64,000 bases of DNA from JBGPTF01 sp041490445 (lineage in GTDB: Bacteria; Acidobacteriota; Terriglobia; Acidiferrales; UBA7541). The notes beneath the pieces were generated by a model. It did no database searches. It had not been told where the DNA came from and saw only the letters and a list, made by a program, of their open reading frames with translations. Position 1 is the first letter of the stretch. Every line of letters starts with the position of its first letter. A program made the translations under genes and the position numbers. This document shows positions 51,212 to 60,385 of this stretch, piece by piece. The stretch spans positions 56,509 through 120,508 of the forward strand of contig JBGPTF010000013.1 in assembly GCA_041490445.1 (NCBI GenBank). The letters run 5' to 3'.

Positions 51212-54200
51212 CTATTTGAATCGCTTCTTGAATTTCACGTCGAGGCCGAACGTGCCGTTGATATCGCGCAGGAAAATGATCGACACGTCGCGCCGCACCG
51301 CATATTCCACCTGAATCACCTGCTGCTGGTTCGACGTGGCGTTCGTGCTGTAGGTGATCGTCAGGTCGTGCGTCACGCGTTGCTCGATGGTGATGCGCGC
51401 CGCCGGGTTCTGCTCGGTGGCGGTGCCCGCCAGGAACGGGTCCACGCGGAACCGGCTGATGCCGAACAATCGCTCGATCCGCCCGCCCAACTGGCTAGAA
51501 ATCGCCTCGGAAAGCAGCGCGGTGGCGCCGTAGTTCTGCGCGCTGGCGGTGGACGAGCGCAGGGCGCTCTCTTCGCCGGTGGTGCCGAGCGCGAGCAGCG
51601 CGACAACGTCGCTCGAAGGCAGCGGCGGGTCGGAGCGATACGCCAGCGAGAGGTGGCTCGCCGGCCCCGTGAAATCGAGCGTAATCTCGTATTGGTTGAT
51701 CGTGGTGGTCGCTTCGACGTTCAGCACCGGGTCCATTCGGAACGGGTTCGCAAAATTGATGTCGCCGCGGCTCAGCGTGTAGCGATTGCCGCGAAAGTCC
51801 ATTTCGCCGCCCAGAAGATGCAGGTGCCCGAGCAGAATCGGATGCTCCCAGGTGCCGCGAACGCGCAGGCTTCCTTCGATCTGCACGCGCGCGCCGGTCC
51901 ATTCCAGCCGCGCGTCCGGACTCGAATCCGCTTGAATGTCGAATTGCAGGTTGCGCAGAAACGCGGACGACGTCGCCGGGCCTCGCGGCGCTTCCTGCGA
52001 CGCCAGAATCAGCGTCGCCAGGTCCGCGTTCGGCCCCAGCAGCAGCCGGCCCACCACGATTCGTCCGGATAGCGTTCCCGCCAGCGTCGTTCCGGTGAGC
52101 CGCAGCGTGCCGCCCGCCAGCCAGCTCAGTCCTTCGGGGTAGCGGATGCGCACGCTTTTCGCCGCGACCGTGATCTCGTAGCGCGCGGGCGACTCTGCAT
52201 ACGACACCGAGCCCGCGAGCGCGAGCGTGCCGCCGCCCGCTTCGGCTGTCACATGGTCGAAGACCAGCCGGCTCCGGTCGAACACGAATTCCCCGGTCAT
52301 GTGGCTCAGCCCCGCGGGAAAATCGCCGTAGTTCGCCGCGGCATCGGTCACTTGCACTTTGCCGGTCAGCCGTGGATTCGACAGCGTGCCCTCCAGAGCC
52401 GCGTCCACGTGGGCCGCCCCGCGCGCTTCCAGCCGGGGGACAAATCCGCCGACCAGCCGTAGGTTCACTTGGCCGCTCAGATCGAATTTCAGCGAGCGGT
52501 TGCCGGTGAATTGTGCGGAACCGGCGAAGTGAAAGTCGGTGTCCGGGCCGCGGAGATGCGCCTGTTCGACGCGCACTTCGTCGCGGCGATAGACCAGCCG
52601 CAGCGGCCCGTCGTTTTCGAGCTGCACGTTCGCGTAATTGAGCGCGATCCGCGAAATATCCGCCTGGATCACCATCGAGCCCGGGCGCAGCAGCGCGCCG
52701 GAGAGCGCGAAGTGGCCGTCCACGCTGCTGTGGCCCGTCAGCGCCTGCAGATGCAGGCCGGCCTTGATGAAGGGGTCGAGGTCGATGTGATCGAGCATCA
52801 TTTCGCCGGTCAGCGGATAGTCGCCCGAAAGACCCAGATCGAGTTGTCCTCGCAGCGTTCCTGCCGTCATCGCTGAATTCATGGTCACGCGCAGCCGCCG
52901 TCCATCGGAATCGAGCCGCCCTTCCAGGGTCCCCACGGTATCCGAGCCGGCGCGGAATTTCGTCAGCCGCACGTTGCCCTGCGCGACGGGCGCGAGCAGC
53001 GGCCCTTTCCCGCGCAGATCGAACTCGAACAATCCCTCGACCGGCAGCGAGGCGCTCTGCAATTGGTTGATCTTCTCGAGCTGAATCCCGCTGCCGCGCA
53101 GCGCAAACTCCACTTCGCGCGTTTTCGTGTTCAGCGCGAAATCGCCCTTCACTATCGCGCCGTTCTTGCGCAGTTCGGCGTCTTGCAGGCTCACTTCGCC
53201 ATGCCGCAGATGGAGCTGTCCGCGCGCGCTGTCGAGCGCGACGCCCCATACATCCGCCTCTTCAAGATGGAAATCCCCATCGATCCGTGGATCGGCGCGG
53301 GTGTTGTCGCCGCGAAATTCTCCGGTCAGCAGCGCGTGCGCTGGATAGGAGGTCTCGAAGAGCCCTTGCAGGTCGTCGGTCGAACCGCGGTTGAACTTCG
53401 CCTCGAGATTCCAGCGGTTCTCCGGCAGGAAACTCCAGTCGCCGTCGAATTGGAGCTGCAAATCGAGCGCGGCGGTGGATTTTCCGCGCCGCACTCGCGT
53501 ATTGGCCAGCCGGAATTCATCCGGCGAATACGTCATGTCGCCTTCGATCTCATCCCAGCTCAGAAGGCCGTAGCGCGCGTCGAACGCGTGTACGTGCCCC
53601 GCAAACGTGGGGTCGGCCAGCGGCCCCAGCACGCGCCCGCGCCAGGTGGCGCGGCCGACGGTGCGCTGCGGCTCGGCATCCACTCCGCGCACATATTTGA
53701 TGAACTCATCCCAATCGAGCAGGTTCTCCGCATCAAGCTGCACTTCCACCGCCGAATCGTCCGCGCCGAGAGTGCCGTCCATGTTGAGCCGCATCTTCGG
53801 CGTCGTGATCTCGCTGTGGTTCACCGCCACGGTGCGCTGGTCCATCGAGTAGTCGTAGTCAAGCCGCGCCCCCGCTGGTATTTCGCGAAGAGAAGCAGCC
53901 GTGTCTGCGGCCAGGGGAGTCCAGCGCGATTCTCCCTTCGAGCGAATGTGCTTGAAATCCGCCGTCCAGGTAGTCACCGCATCCACGTCCATGGAGCCGC
54001 CCCAGTGAAACGTGTGCATCGGGAATCTGCGGTTGTCCACTGCCCCGAGCACGGCGCTCAGATTCATCCCGCGCGCGCGCGAAACCACGCGGAACGCCAG
54101 GCCGTGGAATTGCATTTCCATTCGCCCGTCCACCTTGCCACCCAGCACGCGCGCCTCGAACGCCGGCACGTCCAAGCGGCCGCGCGCCACCTCGAAGCGT

Positions 54201-55171
54201 CCGCTGCTTTCGATGCCTTTCGTGTGGAACCATTCGTAAAGCATCGCGAAATCGTGCGCCGCCCAGTGGCCGCTGGCCGTCCACGCGCCGTTCGCCAGGC
54301 CCCCTGCGCCCGAGAATTCGACGATGCCGAGCGGCGAATGCGGCTTGCGCAGAATCGCGCGCACGTCCCCCAGGTTCACTCGGCCGCGGTAATGGAAATT
54401 CCACGCCGGCTGGCGGAAGCTCGGCAGCTCGGCGCGAATCTGAAATTCGGAATGCGGGAGCGTCCACCGCAGGTCGTCCAGCGAGAATGCGTCGTGCATG
54501 AGCGTGAACTTCGCGGAAAGATCGGAGCGGAACGGCAGATAGCGCCGCGCCGCAAATGCCATCTGTTTCCAGGCGAGCGTGCCAACGTAGGTTTCGCGGC
54601 CGGGCGCCGGCGCGTCAAAATCCAGCGCGAAGCGGAAGTTCTGCCCCTCCGCCGCGAGCGGCTCGCGCGCTTGGTTGAACAGGATGTAGCCGTCGTCCAC
54701 GCGCAATTTCTGAATCACGAGTTCGAACAGCCGCTCGCGCAACGGCCGCGACGTTCCCTGCGTCTTCGGTGCGGGTACGTTGCTTGTTCCGTCCTCGCCG
54801 ATTCGCACCGCCACCGCCGGCCGCTCGATCGAAAGCTCGCCGAGCGCGATCTGGCGGCTCCAGAACGAAACGATGCGAACGTCCACGCGGATCTGATCCA
54901 CGTGCACGAACGGCGGCATGCCTTCCGTCTCGCGCCCGTGCAGGGTCAGGTCGTCCAACTCGGCGCGCAGGCCGAACCACTGGAAATGAAATCCGCCCAG
55001 TTCCACGCGCGCCCCGGTCATTTTTTCGATCTGGCCGACGATGATCCCGCGGGCCCAGCGCTCGTCGAGCCCCGTCACCGCCAGAAACACCAGCAGCAAC
55101 GCAGCCGCCACGGCCAGGCACGCCACGAGGGTCACGAGCCGCTTCAGGCGGCGCTTCCACGTCACCTTCAC
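51212..55171 (-). CDS. tamB: TamB-like translocation and assembly module protein (AsmA/DUF490 superfamily)
   Basis: 1319 residues. One N-terminal membrane anchor (about 10-32) is followed by more than a thousand residues of beta-helical/beta-taco repeats and a C-terminal DUF490 domain (about 960-1319) with LGAFLR-type repeats, RNLQFDIQADSSPDARLEWT, YTLSRGDINFANPFRMDPVL and the end FGLDVKFKKRFK. TamB spans the periplasm and helps outer-membrane protein insertion and/or phospholipid transport. Its ATG overlaps the short SurA gene stop, and bamA precedes that, giving one outer-membrane biogenesis operon. Confidence 0.9.
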   Translation of the reverse strand: MKVTWKRRLKRLVTLVACLAVAAALLLVFLAVTGLDERWARGIIVGQIEKMTGARVELGGFHFQWFGLRAELDDLTLHGRETEGMPPFVHVDQIRVDVRIVSFWSRQIALGELSIERPAVAVRIGEDGTSNVPAPKTQGTSRPLRERLFELVIQKLRVDDGYILFNQAREPLAAEGQNFRFALDFDAPAPGRETYVGTLAWKQMAFAARRYLPFRSDLSAKFTLMHDAFSLDDLRWTLPHSEFQIRAELPSFRQPAWNFHYRGRVNLGDVRAILRKPHSPLGIVEFSGAGGLANGAWTASGHWAAHDFAMLYEWFHTKGIESSGRFEVARGRLDVPAFEARVLGGKVDGRMEMQFHGLAFRVVSRARGMNLSAVLGAVDNRRFPMHTFHWGGSMDVDAVTTWTADFKHIRSKGESRWTPLAADTAASLREIPAGARLDYDYSMDQRTVAVNHSEITTPKMRLNMDGTLGADDSAVEVQLDAENLLDWDEFIKYVRGVDAEPQRTVGRATWRGRVLGPLADPTFAGHVHAFDARYGLLSWDEIEGDMTYSPDEFRLANTRVRRGKSTAALDLQLQFDGDWSFLPENRWNLEAKFNRGSTDDLQGLFETSYPAHALLTGEFRGDNTRADPRIDGDFHLEEADVWGVALDSARGQLHLRHGEVSLQDAELRKNGAIVKGDFALNTKTREVEFALRGSGIQLEKINQLQSASLPVEGLFEFDLRGKGPLLAPVAQGNVRLTKFRAGSDTVGTLEGRLDSDGRRLRVTMNSAMTAGTLRGQLDLGLSGDYPLTGEMMLDHIDLDPFIKAGLHLQALTGHSSVDGHFALSGALLRPGSMVIQADISRIALNYANVQLENDGPLRLVYRRDEVRVEQAHLRGPDTDFHFAGSAQFTGNRSLKFDLSGQVNLRLVGGFVPRLEARGAAHVDAALEGTLSNPRLTGKVQVTDAAANYGDFPAGLSHMTGEFVFDRSRLVFDHVTAEAGGGTLALAGSVSYAESPARYEITVAAKSVRIRYPEGLSWLAGGTLRLTGTTLAGTLSGRIVVGRLLLGPNADLATLILASQEAPRGPATSSAFLRNLQFDIQADSSPDARLEWTGARVQIEGSLRVRGTWEHPILLGHLHLLGGEMDFRGNRYTLSRGDINFANPFRMDPVLNVEATTTINQYEITLDFTGPASHLSLAYRSDPPLPSSDVVALLALGTTGEESALRSSTASAQNYGATALLSEAISSQLGGRIERLFGISRFRVDPFLAGTATEQNPAARITIEQRVTHDLTITYSTNATSNQQQVIQVEYAVRRDVSIIFLRDINGTFGLDVKFKKRFK

Positions 55172-55821
55172 GAGCCGCCTCCCGGCGTTATATCAATCCT
55201 CAGCCGCGCCCTGGTTTCTTCCAGCCACCGGCCGGCGCGGTCGTTGACCTCGCGCTGCGTCAGCAGTTCGTGGATCTGCTCGCGAACCGTTTCGAGCGGC
55301 GGCGCCGGCTGGCCTTTCGCGGCCATCTGCGCAGCGAACTGCTCGCGGTAATATGCCTCCACCTGCTGTTCATCAATCTGCGCCGCGGGCCGGAACTTGT
55401 AGTCGAGAAACCGTGAGAGGTAGATCTCCTGCGTGACGATGCGGCGCACCGCTTCTTCGCCGATTCCCAGTTGTGCCAGCTTCGCGTGAAATGCTTCCGG
55501 AGATCCGAACGGTCTTTCGAGCTGCGCGGCTTGCCGGTTCACGTCGTCTTGCGAAGGATGCGGGTAGCGCGCCGCCACCGCTTCACTCCGCACGATCCAC
55601 TGGTCGATCAGCTCACGGAGCAGCTTCTCGCGTGGCTCGGCGCGGCCCTCCACCAATTCCTGGTAGGCCGCCAGCTCGCGCACTTCGCTTTCGAGGATCA
55701 CGTCGTCTTCGATGCGCGCGGCGATGCGGTCAATCCGCTGCTTCTGCGCTGCCGTTGGCGCCACCGGCGCAAGAAGCGTCAAGAGAATGACGAAGACCGG
55801 GATGTTCTTCGCGCGCCGCAT
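55168..55821 (-). CDS. SurA-like periplasmic chaperone lacking PPIase domains
   Basis: 217 residues with a signal peptide ending at APTAAQKQ. The N-terminal chaperone core RIDRIAARIEDDVILESEVR and a C-terminal helix pattern VREQIHELLTQREVNDRAGRW match SurA/PpiC N-terminal domains. No parvulin PPIase domain (SurA of E. coli has two and is 428 residues) is present. Likely a chaperone for outer-membrane proteins on their way to BamA. Its start overlaps the bamA stop by one base and its stop overlaps the tamB start. Confidence 0.8.
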   Translation of the reverse strand: MRRAKNIPVFVILLTLLAPVAPTAAQKQRIDRIAARIEDDVILESEVRELAAYQELVEGRAEPREKLLRELIDQWIVRSEAVAARYPHPSQDDVNRQAAQLERPFGSPEAFHAKLAQLGIGEEAVRRIVTQEIYLSRFLDYKFRPAAQIDEQQVEAYYREQFAAQMAAKGQPAPPLETVREQIHELLTQREVNDRAGRWLEETRARLRIDITPGGGS

Positions 55822-58745
55822 CAGAAAATCGATCCGATGTTGAAAAAGAATTGAAACCGCGGAAGCCGCGCCGTGGTCAACGCGCCCGTGGAATCCACGA
55901 ATTGGAAACGCGCCGGGTTGAGCTGGTAGCCCAGGTCGATTCGCACCGGGCCGATCGGCGTCCCGTACCGCAAGCCCAGGCCCACCGTGTGCGAAAAATA
56001 ATTCAAATTACCCGTGCTCGTGCTCACCGCCGAAGGCGCGGTCCGCAGCGTGATGTGCCCGAGGTCGCTAAACACGTTGCCGGCGTCGTAGAACAACGCG
56101 CCGCCGACGCGGTTGCCGACGTAGGGCAGCCGCATCGGAAAGCGGAACTCCTGATTCAGCACCAGGGACGCCAGCCCGCCGATGGGAAATCCGGTGCTCG
56201 GGTCGCGCGGGCCGGCCTGGTTCAGCGCAAAGCCGCGCAGCGTGGTGCCGCCGCCGGCGAAGAAACGCTCCGGCAGGGGAATCTGGACGCTGGTCGTCCG
56301 GCCGAGCGTATGTTCCACGCCGAAGCGAATCGAGCGCGCGAAGACGAACGACCGGCCCAATGGATAAAACGAGGAATTCTGGAAAAAGAAACGTAAGAAA
56401 CTGGCGCTCGCGCCGAGCGAGCGCGCCGCCACGCTGAAATCCGCGGTGTTGAAGTTCCCGCGCGTAGCGTCGGACGGGCTGTTCCGGCGGTCGCGCAGCC
56501 ACGTCATGCCCACCGCGGAAATCAGTGTCGGCTGGCTGAACAGGGGTATCTGCTCGATTGGAATTTGCAGGGAGCTCGCGTCCACCAGCACGTGCCGGAT
56601 CGAATAGCGGTAGATCAGCGAAGAGAAGGGCGTCAGGTTCTGGACGAGCTGCGCCGAGCCTTCGTAGCGCGTCGAAGTAAATGTGCGCACGTCGCGCGTC
56701 TTGTCCGCAAAGCCGGTGAGCAAAAGGCTGAATGGGCGCTGGGCGAAAAAATTCGGCGCGGAAAAACTGATCAGGCCGCGGTATTGCAGTGTACTCGCGC
56801 GCACCTTGAACGAAACCGTCTGCCCGCGCCCGGCAAAATTCGCCCGGCTGATCTCGAAAATTCCGCGCGGGCTCGCGCTCAGCGTTCCGCCGACCGGGCT
56901 GGCGCCGGCGCCGCCCAGCCTCTGGACCTCGAATCCACCGCCGTAGCCGATCGTATATCGCTTCGCTTCGTCCACCTGCACAACCACTGTCTTCTCCGGG
57001 TCGGTGCCATCCGGATTCTGCGGCGCCACCTGGACGCGGTTGAAGATTCCCAGGTTGTAGAGCCGCCGCTGGGTTTCCACCACGTCGCCTTCCCGCAACG
57101 GCCCCCCGGACTTCAATTCCACCTGGCGCTGGATGATGCCCGGGCGCGTATAGTGGTAGCCCGCCAGCAGGACGCGGCTGATTTCGATCTGCTGGCCCTC
57201 GGTGATGCGGTAGACAAGCCGCACGCGATTGGGCACGCCGATGACCGTCACCTGCGCTTCGAACCGCGCGTTGGGGAACCCTTCGTTGAAATACAGCGCG
57301 AGGATGTTGTCGCGGTCGCCGGTCACGTCGAATTCCGAATAGGGCTGCCCCGGCGTCGAGCCGATCACGGAGCCGAGGTCCGCGTCGCTGAGCGCGTGGT
57401 TGCCTTCGAGCCGCAATTCGGCGACTCGCGTCTGCGGCCCTTCCGCGATGTGGAAGCGAACCAGGATTTGGTCGGATTTGCCGCCGTAGTTGTCCTCTAC
57501 CTCGCTGTGCGCCTCAACGTTTCGATAACCGTTTGCGAGATACAGGCTGCGAATGGAATCCACGTCGTCTTGCAGCAGGCGCTGGCTGAAGCGTCCCGGC
57601 GAGGCGTAGGCGGCCGGCTGGATGGACAGCCGGCTCGCCAATAGATCGTTACTGAAATACTGGTTGCCGTCGAACGCGACGCCTTCCAGTTTGTGCCGCG
57701 CGCCCCGCTCGATCGCATACTCGATCACCTGCTGGCCGTGTTCGACATCCTCGTGCGTCGCGTACCGCACCGTCGCCTCAAAATAGCCTTCGCGCTCGAG
57801 CGAGTCGCGCAGGTTGCGGCGGCCTTCTTGCAGCAGGTCCTCATCCACGGCGCCTTCGGCGTAGATGGGCAGCAGTTTCCGGAGCTGGCTGGCGTGGAAT
57901 TTCGCTCCGGTTACTTCCACGCGGACCTTCGGCCCGGCGGTCGCTTCGAACACGATCGGCAGCGTGTTCGATTTCGAATCGTAATCGCCGCGGCGCACCA
58001 CCACCCGCGCGCTCAGATGTCCGGCCCCGACCAGGAACTTGCGCACGCGTTCGGTGGCGTGCGCGAATTGTGCCGACGTAACGCCTTTCCCCGGCGAAAG
58101 CTTCGCGTGGTGCAGCAGTTCGCGGTTCGTGAACTCGGTCTGGTTTTGAACCGTGATGGCCCCGATCCGCGCGCGCGGCCCGGGCGTCACACGAACCGTG
58201 ATGTCCATCTGCCGGGTGTCTTCGTGAGCAGAGAGTTCGCTTTTGACCTTCTCCTGGTAAAGACCTTCGTCGTGCAGCGTTTGGGCCAGCCGCTCGAGCG
58301 CGTCGCGCAACGCGCTCTCGCGAAACGCTTCTCCCAGATTCAAGCGGAGCGCGGAAAGGGCCGCGGCCTCACTCGGCGGCTCGCGCAGACCTTCGAGGTG
58401 TACGGCATTGTTGTAGAAATTACGCTGCGCGACGAAATCCACGCGCAGGCCGTTCTCAACCGGCTCGGCTTCGACGCGAATGTCGGCAAAATCTCCCATG
58501 CGGTAGAGCTGGCGCAGGCTTTCTCGTTCGGCTTCCAGGCGGAAAGGCTGGCCGGTCTCGAGCGCCAGCTTCGGAAGCTGCATCTGGATCGGCTGGCCGG
58601 ATGGGCCCACCAGGCGGATCTCAGCGACTCGCAGGCCTTCGAGCGAGGCGGTCTGCGCGAGCGCGCCACTCGCGGCCATCAGGCACACCGCCATCCCAAG
58701 CAAACTGCGCCGCGCCGCTCTCAATTGGCCTCGCGTCCTCATCAC
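55821..58745 (-). CDS. bamA: BamA/Omp85-family outer-membrane assembly protein
   Basis: 974 residues. Signal peptide (about 10-32, ends GALAQTAS), a long periplasmic part (about 35-600) with five or more POTRA domains, for example VRVTPGPRARIGAITVQNQT and FHIAEGPQTRVAELRLEGNH, and a C-terminal 16-strand Bac_surface_Ag barrel with the family motif GGGTTLRGFALNQAGPRD and a final Phe. It inserts beta-barrel proteins into the outer membrane, with TamA as the related alternative given the tamB neighbour. Being longer than BamA of E. coli (810) is due mainly to the POTRA part. Confidence 0.92.
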   Translation of the reverse strand: MMRTRGQLRAARRSLLGMAVCLMAASGALAQTASLEGLRVAEIRLVGPSGQPIQMQLPKLALETGQPFRLEAERESLRQLYRMGDFADIRVEAEPVENGLRVDFVAQRNFYNNAVHLEGLREPPSEAAALSALRLNLGEAFRESALRDALERLAQTLHDEGLYQEKVKSELSAHEDTRQMDITVRVTPGPRARIGAITVQNQTEFTNRELLHHAKLSPGKGVTSAQFAHATERVRKFLVGAGHLSARVVVRRGDYDSKSNTLPIVFEATAGPKVRVEVTGAKFHASQLRKLLPIYAEGAVDEDLLQEGRRNLRDSLEREGYFEATVRYATHEDVEHGQQVIEYAIERGARHKLEGVAFDGNQYFSNDLLASRLSIQPAAYASPGRFSQRLLQDDVDSIRSLYLANGYRNVEAHSEVEDNYGGKSDQILVRFHIAEGPQTRVAELRLEGNHALSDADLGSVIGSTPGQPYSEFDVTGDRDNILALYFNEGFPNARFEAQVTVIGVPNRVRLVYRITEGQQIEISRVLLAGYHYTRPGIIQRQVELKSGGPLREGDVVETQRRLYNLGIFNRVQVAPQNPDGTDPEKTVVVQVDEAKRYTIGYGGGFEVQRLGGAGASPVGGTLSASPRGIFEISRANFAGRGQTVSFKVRASTLQYRGLISFSAPNFFAQRPFSLLLTGFADKTRDVRTFTSTRYEGSAQLVQNLTPFSSLIYRYSIRHVLVDASSLQIPIEQIPLFSQPTLISAVGMTWLRDRRNSPSDATRGNFNTADFSVAARSLGASASFLRFFFQNSSFYPLGRSFVFARSIRFGVEHTLGRTTSVQIPLPERFFAGGGTTLRGFALNQAGPRDPSTGFPIGGLASLVLNQEFRFPMRLPYVGNRVGGALFYDAGNVFSDLGHITLRTAPSAVSTSTGNLNYFSHTVGLGLRYGTPIGPVRIDLGYQLNPARFQFVDSTGALTTARLPRFQFFFNIGSIF

Positions 58746-58836
58746 GAGTGAGACGAAAGGTTAGCACAGGCCCGTTGCCCGCCGGATTCGAAAAGCCGCA
58801 GCAAAGGCGCTATGATGCACTCTCGGAAACTTCACG

Positions 58837-59874
58837 ATGGATCCGCAGCTCTACGAAAGATACTCGCGGCAGATTCTCTTTGCCGGCATCGGCGAGGAAG
58901 GTCAGCAGCGGCTGCTCGCCGCGAACGCCGTGTTGGTCGGCTGCGGCGCGCTGGGCACCGCGGCTGCCAATCTGCTCGTTCGCGCTGGCGTCGGCAAGCT
59001 GCGGATCATTGACCGCGATTTTGTCGAGCCGTCCAACCTGCAGCGCCAGACGCTCTTCGAAGAAGCCGACGCGCGCGACGCGCTGCCGAAAGCGGTTGCC
59101 GCCGAGCGGCGGCTCCGCGCCATCAACGCCGGCGTACAGGTCGAAGGCGTCGTCGCCGATCTCTCGCCGGACAACGCCGCCGGTTTGCTGGGCGGCTTCT
59201 CGCTGATCCTCGACGGCGCCGACAACTTTGCTACGCGCATGCTCGTCAACGACTTCGCCGTATCCGCGGGCGTACCGTGGATATACGCCGCCGTCGTGGG
59301 GAGCTATGGCGTTACGATGACGATTCTGCCCGGCGAAACAGCTTGCCTCGCCTGCCTGCTCGAATCGCCGGAAAACGAGGAGACCGGCCTTGGCCTCGAA
59401 GACACCTGCGACACCGTTGGCGTATTGAACGCGGCGGTCGGCGTGATCGCCTCCCTCGAAGCGGCGGAAGCGCTCAAGCTGCTCGCGGGAAAATCGGTGG
59501 CGCTGCACCGGCGGCTGATTTCCTGCGACGTGTGGAGCGGGCGCTTTCAATCGGTGCACGTCGCGCGCAATCCGGAATGCCGCGCGTGCGTCCGCCGCGA
59601 ATTCGCGTGTCTCGAAGGCGCGCGGCAGCCGCACATCACCCTGTGCGGGCGCGATTCCGTGCAAATCCACGAGCACAGCCGCCGCCTCGACCTCGCCGCG
59701 TTGCGCGCGCGGCTTGGCGCGGCCGTTCCCGGCGTGCGCAACAACGATTTCCTGCTGCGCTTTTGCGTTCCGCCGTACGAAGTCACCGTCTTCACCGACG
59801 GCCGCGCGATCGTCAAGGGCACGCGCGACCCTGCCGTCGCGCGCTCGCTGTACGCGCGCTATATCGGCGCGTGA
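58837..59874 (+). CDS. ThiF/MoeB/HesA-family E1-like adenylyltransferase
   Basis: 345 residues. Rossmann-type E1 domain: ERYSRQILFAGIGEEGQQRL, nucleotide loop VLVGCGALGTAAANLL, and DRDFVEPSNLQRQTLF. Two Cys pairs, ACLACL and CRACVR, bind zinc as in MoeB/ThiF. Residues about 250-345 form an extra C-terminal domain around LRARLGAAVPGVRNNDFLLR and TVFTDGRAIVKGTRDPAVAR, a form found in ThiF-like proteins of several bacteria. It adenylates the C-terminus of a ubiquitin-like sulfur carrier. No carrier (ThiS/MoaD) gene is adjacent, so the pathway is undecided. Confidence 0.9.
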   Translation: MDPQLYERYSRQILFAGIGEEGQQRLLAANAVLVGCGALGTAAANLLVRAGVGKLRIIDRDFVEPSNLQRQTLFEEADARDALPKAVAAERRLRAINAGVQVEGVVADLSPDNAAGLLGGFSLILDGADNFATRMLVNDFAVSAGVPWIYAAVVGSYGVTMTILPGETACLACLLESPENEETGLGLEDTCDTVGVLNAAVGVIASLEAAEALKLLAGKSVALHRRLISCDVWSGRFQSVHVARNPECRACVRREFACLEGARQPHITLCGRDSVQIHEHSRRLDLAALRARLGAAVPGVRNNDFLLRFCVPPYEVTVFTDGRAIVKGTRDPAVARSLYARYIGA

Positions 59875-59892
59875 ATATTGCCTCTCCGAAAT

Positions 59893-60237
59893 TCAGCGGC
59901 CGAACGTTCGTGCACTGGCCTGTCGTTGCAGGGCTCGATCGAGGTTCTCGCGGAAATTCATCAGCGTGAGGAACGTGCTCAGCACGCGCGCTTTGATTTC
60001 ATCCGTCAGGTGAATGCCGCTGGTCGCCACCCGCGCCAGCCGCTCGCCACCCCCCGCAATGTATTGCACGATTTCCTGCTGCCGTTCCTTCGATGCCGTC
60101 GCCATCGTGGTTTCGCGACGCATCTTGGCGCAGTTTTGCTCCAGCAGCAGCGTGAAGTGCAGCAGGCACAGACAATCCTCTTCCAGTCCCGCGGGCACGG
60201 GCGCTTTGCATCCGCCGGAAGTACAGTTCTCGGGCAT
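59893..60237 (-). CDS. Small cysteine-rich protein, unknown
   Basis: 114 residues. The N-terminal 36 residues contain Cys at about 5, 10, 22, 24 and 36 plus His 27 (CTSGGC, DCLCLLHF, NCAKM), a possible metal or [Fe-S] site. The remainder is helical: TASKERQQEIVQYIAGGGER and DEIKARVLSTFLTLMNFREN. No family recognised. Convergent with the E1-like gene, 18 bases between them. Confidence 0.65.
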   Translation of the reverse strand: MPENCTSGGCKAPVPAGLEEDCLCLLHFTLLLEQNCAKMRRETTMATASKERQQEIVQYIAGGGERLARVATSGIHLTDEIKARVLSTFLTLMNFRENLDRALQRQASARTFGR

Positions 60238-60385
60238 GGAAGGGAAAAAGGCTATCTATCAGGCAAACTTGTAACACCAACCGGCCGCGAAATCTAGCGG
60301 CTCTGCCCGAATGTCCCCAATCCGGCACCCACGCCGCCGCGCCGGAATCCCCTCCGTCGTTTTCGGTCAGGCCGTTAATGACTCA

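Noticed and set aside
53063..55351. A 762-codon open frame on the plus strand across tamB
   Set aside because: It mirrors tamB in antisense; its translation is rich in Arg, His and Val runs, has no motifs, and is expected in GC-rich DNA. The minus-strand gene has clear TamB features and overlaps its neighbours.
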